Shown here piece after piece: positions 1 to 10,800 of a DNA stretch of 64,000 nt. The DNA is from Diphasiastrum complanatum (taxonomy: Eukaryota > Streptophyta > Lycopodiopsida > Lycopodiales > Lycopodiaceae). Under the pieces are notes generated by a model. It did not search any database. It worked only from the letters and a program-made list of their open reading frames with translations, and had not been told where the DNA came from. Position numbers and translations under genes: made by a program. Location of the stretch: positions 17,463,849 through 17,527,848 of the forward strand of contig CM055114.1 in NCBI GenBank assembly GCA_029204225.1, given 5' to 3'. Position 1 is the first letter of the stretch. The number at the start of each line of letters is the position of its first letter.

Positions 1-1720
1 ATCTTGAAGAAGCATTGCTCTCTTTGAGAATTTTTTTTATGTTATGAGATAACAAATTTGAAGAAAACTAGTCTTTGAGATGCAGCAGTGTTGTGCTTTG
101 AGAAGTGCATCTCTTTGTTAAGAGCACTTCCACACGATCCTCCATATGAAAAATGTAGGAAGGCAAACCGTCAGTGATCTAAATTCCAACTAATGTATCA
201 AGACAATTACGAATATACTTGTTAACGGGCTCTCCTACAAAGAAACATTGTCATAGAGTTCTTCTACAAAGAAGCTCTCAAGAACGTTGAACATTGTCTT
301 ACCAAAATGAGATGAGCAGTTTCTATATGTAGTCTCTGTGGGCCACCTTAATTTGGTGCTCTACTGGATGGCCCATGGGACCCAAATTATTGACCAGTAC
401 CTTTGAGTTGCTTAACTAACGACCAAATGACAATGCATGGAGTCAATATAATTGATTACCAGTACTTTGGGGCTCTACATGGATTTGTGAGGTCCCAACC
501 ATGCTAAAGTATCAATAATTATCCTATTTATTTGTCCATAACTCTCATGTACTAACAATATTATTGTTCTCAATGTTTGACAAAAAGTTGAATTTGAAAA
601 AGGTGTTGGTCTTTAGAAGAAACCACAAAATGCATATGCTAAAGCAGAAGCTGAAAAAATGTCTTTGCCTGAAAGCTTTTGTTGGAGGTGTAGCTATACA
701 CCTGTATCTGGAGGCAAAAGGCCGTGGTTCTATAAGCATATGAAACACTAGTGTTGAGTAGACTTAAAGAGATGTTCTAGAATGTGTGGGCGTTCCATAG
801 CACTGGTCTTTTGTGGGGTGCTCATACACTTGGTGGGTGGGTAGGAGGCCTGAGGAAGGATCTGAGCGCTTGTCCAATCGGTTGTCTTCCAGCATCGTAT
901 CAAGGCATGCCTTCTGCAAGCTTTGTCTGCTCTCATATGAAGAAATAGTTAGTCTCTTTCTGGTGCTTGCTATTAGCTAAGTATGGGGCTGGAGGTGTAG
1001 CTATGTGCCTACGACGCGGAGGAAGAAAGTTTTAAATTCTGCAAAGATAATAATGGAAGCAGAATATATGGAAATGCTTTGATTGAACCGGTACCTTTAA
1101 GGATTTTCAAAAAGAATTGTTTTTAATGGAACTTTTTTGAGTCGAATTTTCCAAATAAGTCTTCTTGGGTAGGATTTGAACTTACCATGAGATGGAAATA
1201 TTGGACTGACACAGCTTTGCAATACCACCCAATCGAGAACATCAGAGACACATGGATAGAAAGTGAGATTGACATAAAAGATTGTTCTATCTGTACAGAG
1301 GGCATTCACTTCAACTTTAAGAACTGGATGATGTGTCACCTATTGTTTCTGAAAGGAAAATACATTGCTGCAGGCTGTGTGTGGTGTGGCAGCAATAAGG
1401 ATTGATGGACTTCAAGGAGTTCAATGATCTGTGGTAAAAGCGAGAGTGCCTACATCAGTAGAATTTGTGGGAGGAAATCGCACGTGATTTCAAGACATTC
1501 GTGACAGCGGAGTAGCTGCTAAGCAAGAGGCAACCAAAACAAGAATGGCTTCTGATTAGAATCCTTCTGAATCTTTGCTAGTTGGATGTTTTCTGTAGGG
1601 AGTATTGCAAATATTTGAGGGGACTATAATGTTAAAAGGTTAATCCCATTCCAGGAACGTATAAATGCTGCATCCAGATAGTGTAAATTAGTAAGGTAAG
1701 TTTCAAAGTCAGATAGTTCA
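1..1720. other. Unassigned left flank
   Basis: No gene, RNA or element could be recognised on either strand. The short open frames (60-80 codons) show no known motif. I looked here specifically for the missing 5' exons of the reductase gene that follows (the GLGIMG dinucleotide-binding exon and the exon before AVTEKGG) and did not find them. Confidence 0.5.
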
Positions 1721-1723
1721 TGT

Positions 1724-1737
1724 TCTCTCTCTCTCTC

Positions 1738-1799
<62 letters not shown>

Positions 1800-1838
1800 C
1801 TCCATGACGCCCTAGCTCTCCCAACGCTGCAGCTCCAG

Positions 1839-1885
<47 letters not shown>
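1724..1885. repeat. Duplicated CT microsatellite block
   Basis: Two CT tracts (about 1724-1795 and 1840-1885) are each followed by nearly the same 30-odd bases (catgacgccctagctctccc, then caacgct and ctccag), so the block is a small tandem duplication. It lies just upstream of the LINE coding remnants and may be part of its 5' region. Read as GA on the other strand it gives meaningless Arg-Glu repeats. Confidence 0.85.
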
Positions 1886-1889
<4 letters not shown>

Positions 1890-1989
1890 TTCATGACGCC
1901 CTAGCTCTCCCAACGCTCCAGCTCCATCCTCATCGCTTTCATGACTCCACATAAGCGTGGGGGAGGTAACTCCCCGGCTCTCCATCTCA

Positions 1990-2820
1990 TCTCGGAAGTA
2001 GCTCCAGCGCTGATTGTACCAACACCTCCATTGTTGCTGATTCCATCGCTGGCAGACCTCCAGCTCCAGCACTGCCATCTCCTCCTACGCTGGCCTCCAG
2101 CGCATCACCTCCAACGCTGCCCATCGCTGCCTCTGCCTCCAGCGATGCCTCCACTGCTGGGAACACCTCCAGCGCTGCTGGGAACATCTCCAGCGCTGCC
2201 CCCAACATTATTGCAGCTGCCATTGACTCCATTGCTGATGGTAAAGTTACACCATCGTTTGCAGAACAGCCACCTGCCAAGGAGATAGTCAGTGGGACTC
2301 AGTGCTGTCCCTTCCTCGTCGTCTGCTGCCTACTTATCAGGTTTTACCAAGAATGCTCCTTCTGTAGACGACATCTACATGCCAAGGGGAGCATTTGTGA
2401 GGGCTATCTAAAAGTAGAGGTGGATGGTTAAGTTATCTCAGCTACCATCTCTGAAGAAAAATTACGTGACTTCAAAGCTCTCAATGTTCGAGTTCGAGGT
2501 GTTCTCGACACTGAAGATGCTGTGAAAGAAGCACAATCCTTTTTAGACACTACTTTGAGTTTCAATACAGATGGATTGGATAATGCTGGCGTACCGAAAA
2601 GGACAATTCAACTCTCATTATTCACTTCAAAACAAAAGAGGAAAGAACCAAAGTATTGAGACCCAAGCCTAAATTAAAGGGCACACAGATTTTCTTGGAT
2701 GAGTATCTTACTTATATCCAAATTCAAGAACGCAAGAAAAGCTTTCAGGAGGCTAACGCATCGGGATGTTTTGCTATTTATCAGGATGGTCAGGTTTGAT
2801 ATTTGGATTGTGGTCCATCT
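1990..2820 (+). pseudogene. LINE ORF1-like remnant
   Basis: One frame reads as an Ala/Ser/Pro-rich stretch (SSAAGNISSAAPNIIAAAID), then a mixed charged region (EEKLRDFKALNVRVRGVL). It then shifts frame into DEYLTYIQIQERKKSFQEAN. Composition and position just before the endonuclease suggest a LINE ORF1. No zinc knuckle or RRM could be confirmed, and at least two frame changes and one stop interrupt it. The assignment rests on context, so confidence is modest. Confidence 0.4.
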
Positions 2821-2879
2821 ACCTCTAGTGCCTAGGAATTGGGGGCTCTCGGGTGTAGGAGCAGCCCGAGACCCCATCC

Positions 2880-4100
2880 ACATCACCCACGTCATCTACA
2901 TATTGGTCTATGGAATTGTAATGGCATCCATTCTTCAACAACTGCAGGAGATTCAGTAGACTTCATAGCACAGAGGGACATCCTTCTTTTCACTAAGACT
3001 CATGGGAGAGTTAGTTTCAAGGACTACTGGAGTTTCATGGATTCAGATGGTTTTCGGTTTTTCGATCAGAGACTAGATCTATAGGGGGCAGAGGTTCAGG
3101 AGGAGTCTCATGCTTATACAGGGACTCATTACAACCTATCATTGATCTGGTTCAACATGATTAGCATGTATGCTATCTATGGCTTCGATTTCTCAGCCGG
3201 AGTATTGGGCTTGATAGGGATTTGTATCTGGCAGTTTGCTATTTTCCAGCAGAGTCTGCGACTTTCGCTGATAGTACGGGCCCCCCGTATGCTGATCTCT
3301 CATTAGATATTCTTCTTTACGCGGAGTGTGGTTATATACTTCTGGCCGGTGACTTCAACACCATGACCTCCTCTAGATAGACAAAGTTTCATACGATGAC
3401 TGATGATCATGCCATGGATAGTATGGATATGGGGATTGACAAGATGTTTTCTGATGATGGTGGCTCGGTCTCTGCATGTGGTGAGCACTTTCTTTTACTG
3501 GGTGAAGCCCATGAGCTTGCCATTTTTAATGGCTTATCCTGCTAGTCGAGATATGGTGACTATACTTGCCACCCCCATGGTGGTGGGCATAGTGTTGTGG
3601 ATTATTTCATGGGATCACCAGCTTTTATACCCTTTCTCTTTGACTTTATTGTTTCTCCCACTACATTGTTTGACCATTCCTTTGTTTCCATTAATTTGGG
3701 CTCAGTGTCTGATTTCTCCCCATCTAATCCCTCTCTTATGGGACGCGCCCCTAAGTACACATTTAATAACGCATACACACACCTTTACCAAGACGCTCTC
3801 TCTTTCCTACTCCAAAATTTTCTTTATGCTAGTCCAGTCCACTCCCAAGCATCGTTTCTCACTACAGCTCTTCATATTGCTGCCTCTATGGCCTTCTCAT
3901 CCAAACATCGTAAAAAATCCAAGTGCCCGAAGTCTCGTCATCCTCATCAACCTTGGTATGATGATGTTTGCAAGCAACTCCACTCCAAATTAACTCTCCA
4001 TTACCATCTCCCCATCTTCATCATCTCAGACGCCTACAAAGCTATACTTGCCGTTATAACAAACATATATATGAAACTTCTGAAGGGAAACGCCTTGTAG
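2880..4100 (+). pseudogene. LINE APE endonuclease and connector
   Basis: The endonuclease begins with LWNCNG and continues through DILLFTKTHG and, after a frameshift, GGVSCLYRDSL. It then carries the characteristic ILLAGDFNTMT (near 3340) and VVDYFMGSP (near 3597), which match the GDFN and SxxDY motifs of APE-type LINE nucleases. A connector with KCPKSRHPHQPWYDDVCKQL follows (3920-3985), typical of the region between nuclease and RT. The frame changes several times, so no functional enzyme is made. Confidence 0.8.
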
Positions 4101-4279
4101 ATCTTTTCTATAGCTTCTCATCTGGTGCATTCTGCCATGAGTTTATCCCCCGTGCTCCACCTCCTTTGCTGAAAGATTTACGCTGTTGGATTGAATATGC
4201 CACTTTACTCTATACCTTTCCCACTGACCCAATTGTCACATCTCCTTGTCCTTCCACCTTCTCCCTTTTCACCCCTACT

Positions 4280-5331
4280 GTGGTTTCTCTTGCCATTGAG
4301 AAAATGAAGACCCATCGTGCTCGAGATATAGAGGACCTAGAGGCCGAACTCCTAATTCATGCTTCTGATATACTTTCACCCGTTTTAGCCTCACTCCTCA
4401 ATCAAGCTGTCATTTCTAGATTTCCCCTTCCATTGTATACTAATATCATCCACCCCATCAATTCTAGATTTCCCCTTCCATGGTGTACTAATATCATCCA
4501 CCCCATTCATAAGAGTGGTGCCCCATAAAACTCGATAAGTATCGTACCATTATGGTTGGCACATTGTGGCTAAACTTTATGGCACTATCCTTCAAATAGT
4601 GATCAGTTTGGGGCAGAGACACATTTAGTACATGGTTTGGGGCATGCCGGCTTTAGGACACAACATTTCACCATTGATCATGTGTTCACACTTCGAGCTA
4701 TCATTGGGGAGGCCAGGTCCATACATGAGAGAATCCACTGTTGTTTTGTGGATTTCCGGAAAGCGTTTGACTCAGTCCTGCGTCATATGCTCATCCAGAG
4801 GTTGAGGGATCTTGATTTTTTCAGCGATACCATATTGGCTTTCATGGCACTATATGAGTAGGTTTGGGGATGCTTCAGATCGGAGGAGGGTCTCTTTGAG
4901 AGAGTTAGGAGCACTATTGGGGTGAAGCAGGGTTGTTCCCTCTCCCCCACACTCTTTGGTTTGTACATTGATAAGCTTGAGAGGGCCATCAACCTTGGAT
5001 AGTGGACTTTCACATTGCCTCCGATTTACATTGGGATAGTTCCGAGTTTCCTCACACCAGCTATATGTGGAGATAGGGCGCTTCTAGGGCATCCCTGAGC
5101 AGACTTTGTCAGTTGTGCACATTAGGGGAGGTGGAGTCGGAGGAGCATTTTCTTTTCAGATGCCTTGTCTATTATGAGATTCATGGACGTTATCATTGTC
5201 TTTTCCCTCCAGTCACATTGCGCTCACTCATTTCATATGTTGATCGTCGATGTGTGGCATTGATGTTGTGCGAGATGTTCCTGCTCCGTAGGGATATTTG
5301 TCAAAGAGATCAGGATGGATACCATGCATGA
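4280..5331 (+). pseudogene. LINE reverse transcriptase and zinc knuckle
   Basis: The RT core is recognisable at 4637-4861: GFRTQHFTIDHVFTLR, then CCFVDFRKAFDSVLRHML. After a stop it continues with STIGVKQGCSLSPTLFGLYI (near 4912-4975). The usual catalytic FADD-type box was not seen and is probably deleted. The C-terminal knuckle at about 5107-5165 reads CQLC, then EEHFLFRC, a CX2C-X8-H-X4-C arrangement common at the ends of LINE ORF2 proteins. Stops and deletions make this a dead copy. Confidence 0.85.
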
Positions 5332-5592
5332 CTCCCAACAGACCCAGTCTACCTACAGTTTAGATGGTTATTGTACAGCTTTAGTTATATGATTCCCCAT
5401 TGTACCATATCTTAGACTTTCATGTCTTGAGGGTAGAGGAGATACTTTTTTTTTTTAGTCTTGATAGGTTAATATCTAGTAGTTGTTGTTGTTTGATTAT
5501 GGAAACATTTATATGCTCCTTTCAGTATTTATCACACTTGAAATGTACTTACTTGGTCTTCTATGCCTTTTGGCATTAAAAGACGTTAATAA

Positions 5593-5594
<2 letters not shown>

Positions 5595-5675
<81 letters not shown>
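5595..5675. repeat. CT microsatellite at the LINE 3' end
   Basis: About 40 CT units start immediately after ttaataaacc, the apparent 3' end of the LINE. It may be an ordinary expanded microsatellite or one seeded by the element's tail. Confidence 0.9.
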
Positions 5676-5677
<2 letters not shown>

Positions 5678-6004
5678 GTACATGTCTTATTTACTGCCAT
5701 ATCTCTGATTTCCACTGGAATTTACATTTTCTTTTACTGCTGAAAAATCAAAGGACTGGTTGTTATCTGATCTGCTATACAATGATTCTAGTTTTAGCAA
5801 CAATATATACAATTTTTTGATAAACTTGCAAAAGGTAACAAGTGCTTTTCAAGTCCCCGCGTCAGTGTGATGTTGATGTGGAACTCCTTTCCGCTCCTTG
5901 AGGTTAACAGCTCAACTCCAACTAACTGCATAAAGGTAGATACAAAAGAAAAAAAATTCTGCCATATAGTGATTTTTTGGTCCTAAACAAGATTCTTTCT
6001 GTAG

Positions 6005-8387
6005 GCAGTCACCGAGAAAGGAGGAAGGTTTGTGGAGGCACCTGTATCTGGTAGCAAGAAGCCGGCTGAGGATGGAGCACTTGTGATTCTTGCTGCTGGA
6101 GATAAGGTGAATATATGATTCAGTGTGAAGCTCAAACTTTTTTATATGAAATATTAGATAGAAGTATTGCCCTGTAGTGTTGAAGGAAAGGTGTCATTCT
6201 TTTTGTAGTTTACTTTTGATAAGTAATCTGTTTCTTCAGATGATATAAGATGCATCTTTTGTTTGTATTATGTAAGAAGTTCTTTAAGCTCCCATCATGT
6301 TCGTTCTGAGATCATCATCACTGAACAGTCTAACTTTTTCCATTCCGTAGTTGCTGTACGAAGAGGTAATTCCTGCTTTTAATGCAATGGGGAAAAAATC
6401 TTTCTATCTTGGAGATGTTGGCAATGGAGCTAAAATGAAGCTGGTTGTCAATATGATCATGGGCAGGTAAGCACTCCTTATCGACCAAAGCTTTTGGAGG
6501 GCAATTGTTCTTGATTGAGGACCCAGCGTTATTGTTCCCCTTAGAAAGTAAAACTCTATAAGTGCACTGAAATTCCTCACAATGAGAAGTATCAATTTGG
6601 CCCTTTTAGTGCTTACTGATTGCTGTGTGATCTGTGCAGTATGATGACTGCTTTCTCTGAAGGCCTTGCAGTGGCTGATAAAGCTGGTCTAAGCCAACAG
6701 ACCTTACTAGATATCTTGGTATGGCTCTGCCTAGAAAAGCGATAGCGTTTCCTAATAATTGTTAGAATTTTGGATTATGTTTTAGCAAATAGTACTGATA
6801 AAGTATGCTTACATGATTCTCTTGAAGGATCCTTGCACTTTGACTGTTTCTGTGAAAGAAATTTTGGTTTAACTTAATGAATTATAGAGGTCTATCATAA
6901 TGCATTAACCCAAAACTTACAACTGAAGTCTCTAGAGGATACCTTTTTCTCATCACCTAACTGAGTAAGGACATGTTCCAGGATCTTGGAGCGATTGGAA
7001 ATGGAATGTTCAGATTGAAAGGTCCAACAATGCTACAACATAGTTTCCCTCCTGCATTTCCCTTAAAGCATCAGCAGAAGGACATGCGATTGGCACTTGC
7101 TCTTGGTGATGAAGTTGCTCAACCGATGCCCGTGGCTGCTGTTTCAAATGAGGTAGATATGAGTTTTATGTTTGTTTATTTGGGATTTTTCTCCAGGCAA
7201 CATGGAAGCTCTTGAGAATGAGAAAGTGTTTCTTGGAGTGAAGACTTTGCCAGGAATGGGGAACATACCACCTAGTAACTATTATTTTAGGTCATCTTTA
7301 CAGGTTTTAGCTTTTTTTTTTTGTTAAAAGGAAAGTGTAATCAGTCCAGTTAATGAAAAATGTGATAATACCGTGTTGCTTTATCAAGGAACGCAACACA
7401 TTATTAATAGAAGTTGCAAAGTAGCTAGCAACTTGCTTCGTAAGAAGGTAAACAAAATCAAATTTCTGTGGTTGCGGACAAGGTTAAGAAAATAAAAAAT
7501 AGCAAACCGATGTTACTGGGAGCTTGACTTCCCTCTCCCTTGGATTTCCTGAACTAAAGGTTACTTTAGAAGAGCAATCTGGCTGTTAAGTAGACGGTTG
7601 CTATGCTTAGTTATTTAACACCATTGCTTGAAGTAGTACTCTTTGCATGGTTGTTTGCTTTACTCAATGATGTACGTGTAACGGGTCTCATAAGAATCAC
7701 CTTATCTGGATTTTGATAGCTCTACTTTTTTTAGATAGCTTCTTCTGTGACTTGTTATTGCACAATACATGCATTCACGATGAGCTCCTTCACAAAGACT
7801 TTTCTTAAGTCGACTGACGTGAAATACCAGGTGTACTTGAGTTCCCTCCGGGGGGTCTAGTTGGTTATCCAAATATCCTATCCTTTTCAGGATTTTGTAC
7901 GAGCTCCTGTATCTAGGGAAAAGTTTTTATTGCTTGCTGAGGGACATTGATGACCATCACCTGACCATTATGTGCTGCTGATGAAAACTCCTAGAACAGT
8001 TCAATCCATTTGAACTATGATTGATTGTTCTTCTTGACTGCTTTTGTAAGGAACTGGTGGAATCTCATGTCAATGAATCCTGTTGCAAATCTCTATGGCA
8101 AGAGAAGTTTTATTAAGAGATGTTCTTGTATGCTGGTCTTTTCAATCTGAAGACAAGCAGCTTGTGTTGCCTTATATTTTGTTTCCAGAATGTTGATGCA
8201 AATTATACATGTAAGAGTACATATATCAAATGGCCTTATTCAAATCATAATGTTTGTGGACGTGTTATTCCTACAGTTATATAAGAAAGCAAGGAGCTTG
8301 GGGTTAGAGGATCACGATTTCTCAGCTGTCTACCATGCTGTCAGTGAGAAGCATGATGCTACGAATGGCATCCAAACCAATACATGA
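6005..8387 (+). CDS. GLYR1: GLYR1-like reductase, last five exons (partial)
   Basis: Five spliced exons encode about 192 residues matching the C-terminal two thirds of plant glyoxylate/succinic semialdehyde reductase 1 (beta-hydroxyacid dehydrogenase family). This enzyme uses NADPH to detoxify glyoxylate and succinic semialdehyde. Exons read by splice sites: 6005-6106, 6351-6466, 6640-6718, 6982-7152 and 8277-8387, the last with its TGA stop. Phases join cleanly. Diagnostic motifs: [13 protein letters not shown] (exon A), [15 protein letters not shown] with the family's catalytic lysine (exon B), [20 protein letters not shown] (exon D) and [16 protein letters not shown] (exon E). The full protein is usually about 290 residues. 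The N-terminal Rossmann domain (about 97 residues) is not found upstream, where a LINE lies, so the gene is either intron-rich and starts outside the window or is a 5'-truncated copy. The visible exons have no stops or frameshifts. Confidence 0.93.
7153..8276 (+). other. Last intron of the GLYR1-like gene
   Basis: A 1.1-kb intron with donor gtagat and acceptor ttcctacag. It holds nothing recognisable. It is much longer than the three introns before it (173-263 bases). Confidence 0.8.
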
Positions 8388-10490
8388 CAATTGATGTTGA
8401 CAATTGATGTACAAAGTAATGCAAGACAGTTACTCAGACAGTCAGCTCACAACGAGCTAAAGTGAATCAAGTACATTGTAATAAGGCAAAACCAGCACAA
8501 TATTTGAAAATGAACAAGCGAAAGCAAATATTGGGTCTTTTCTAATGTGGAGATCAGTTTTGTATGGATGCTTCAAATCGTAGCATCAGATCATCTTTTG
8601 CTTGTTAGATCATTATGTCCTATGCAACCTTATGAGGGAGAATTGAATGTACTTTAAAGATTATATGATGTACAAATTTGATGATTGACAACTACTAGCT
8701 TAATAATACTGTATTATTGATCAACTAAGATTCCAAAAATATCCATCTCTTAAGAGAGAATATACAGCAGAAGTCATTGAGTCAAGCTATAAGTGAATGG
8801 TTGTTTAAGCTTGTAGGGCAGTAGAGGGAACTTTTGAGGTGCAAATGAGTGACTAAATTCATGTAAAATGAAGGTTACCGAGCTCTTTCCAAAGCATTCA
8901 AAAGGGTAATCTTTGACGTTATGTGTATAGTTAAGGGGTTTGAAGATCCCTGTTCAGGCTCCAAGCAGGATTCTGAAATCTCGTAAACGCCAGAGACATG
9001 GACTCTACCCTGCTTAAAGACAACGGGCAAAAGTTCCAAGTTTTTTTTTTGAGCTAAGGAAATCATTGACTTGTGCCAAAAACCCCATGGGCTATAACCA
9101 TCAAAAAGAAAAGAGAGTAAAAAGCACACAACTTTAAGAGTTAGGGGTACTTTGGACACCCAAGATGTGTTACAAGAAGCATGTCGGTTCATGGATACTA
9201 TACTTGGCCATCATAGCAAGGTGATTATTTGTGCTTGGAGAACAAAGAAAGATATAACCACACTCGTTATTCATTTTACATCCTTGGAAGAACATATATC
9301 GATGCTACGCCTTAAGGCTAATGAATCAAATGTCATGTGCGAAACCCAATCAAATAGCAATAATAATGAAATTAAAGCCACAATCAAGAAAAGGACATAG
9401 TATTCATGTTGATATAGACCAATCACAAATAGAGTTCCATGGAATCACCGTTAAAAGTACGGGATGAAAGCAAATCAATATAAAAGGGAGATGAAATTCA
9501 TGTGGATTGGACACATGAGACCTAGCAAGCTCTATTCCCAAGTCTCACATTCACAAAAAGAAAGCTAAGTGCTCTCCTTTGATCTTTCAAAATGACGTCT
9601 CTTGTCTATTTATAGACAAAGCCTTGAACTTAACTAAACATAACTATCTTGAATGATAGTTAGCTCTTTTAAAGTTTGATTAAGTGTACTTTGGGCCTTT
9701 GTTAGCCTATTATTCTTATTTAAGTACATTGGAGGTCCTGAAGAGGGAACCGCCTTATTCTTAAGGCTAATAGCTCCTTTTGGGCCTACCAAAGCTTATA
9801 CTTATAATGCATTTCCAAGCACTGATGTATTGAAAGTACATGACACTCCCCCTACCTAAATATTTTTGTCCTAAAAAATAAAAACGTTTGCTTAGTGAAC
9901 TTGAATGCTCCAGTTAAGTAGTCTTATTGAGGATGCCATGTCCAATAGTTTTTTGTATTATTACAAATCTCATGTTGTTTGGGTTGTATCCATCTAATAA
10001 CTTCAGTCTACCCGTGTTCTCATGAAGAAAAATGATGGTTGGCGAAGAGATTGATGAAGCACCATATTGCTTTTTGGCAACCAATCTACATGGAATGGAC
10101 AGAGAATATCATTGCAATACCTTCTTTTGTTTGCTTCATCGACATCATACCAACATGATGCTTTATCCAATTCTCTTGGATTTATGTTTTTGCATTACAT
10201 CTGGTTCTTCTATCATGATGAAGAGAATTATAATTGATCCATTAGCAGGTGTAGTCATGAATTGTTTTTTTTTTTTTTTATGAATAAACACTGTAAGAAT
10301 GTCACTTGGATATATGATGAGGCATATCTTCAAGTGTACTATTGACCAAAATATATTTATTTTCAAATTTGGACAATACTTCATTCATGGTTGGCCATGA
10401 AAAATTGATTTGATTTACATTGAAAATTGAGCTTTGTTTAAAAATAAAATCTTTGTAGTTGCACATATATGTGGCTGAAGCATTAATCCT
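8388..10490. other. Unassigned spacer after the reductase gene
   Basis: AT-rich sequence with only short open frames (for example 9152-9400) that show no motif. The first few hundred bases should contain the 3' UTR of the reductase gene; no single polyadenylation signal stands out. Confidence 0.5.
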
Positions 10491-10800
10491 AAGTAATGAA
10501 GATACATTCCAAAGTTGAACAAAAAAACTTGATGTTTCGATTATTTTGATTAGCCGAGTACATTGAGCTTTGTAGAGCAATGTAGGGCCTTCGAGAAGAA
10601 ACTGACATGAATTTAAGGTATGAAATGTTATCAGCCTCCCAAGGAATTTTGCTTGACAAAGAAAATATTCCCATCATTATTCACATTTAGGCACGTTGAA
10701 TGTCCACATGAATTATATACTGGCAGATGAGTTCCAAATAATCCATAAAGATAAGATTCTCCAACAAAAGCAACTTAAAGCTCTTGTGAAATGGAACCAT

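Larger units (their letters stand above)
1930..5595 (+). mobile_element. Degenerate LINE (non-LTR retrotransposon)
   Basis: Plus-strand remnants appear in LINE order: an Ala/Ser/Pro-rich ORF1-like segment, an APE-type endonuclease, a connector, a reverse transcriptase and a terminal zinc knuckle. Frames are broken by several frameshifts and stops. The element appears to end at ttaataaacc, followed directly by an 80-base CT tract, which could be its simple-repeat tail. It lies upstream of the visible exons of the GLYR1-like gene on the same strand, so it may sit in an intron or mark a 5' truncation of that gene. The RT motif style (CCFVDFRKAFD) differs from the usual plant L1 motif, but I cannot name the clade with certainty. 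Confidence 0.85.

Noticed and set aside
1941-2288. Pro/Leu-rich plus-strand frame as a host gene
   Set aside because: Another frame of the same DNA gives an Ala/Ser-rich linker that leads into the LINE coding order, so the Pro/Leu frame is probably a shadow.
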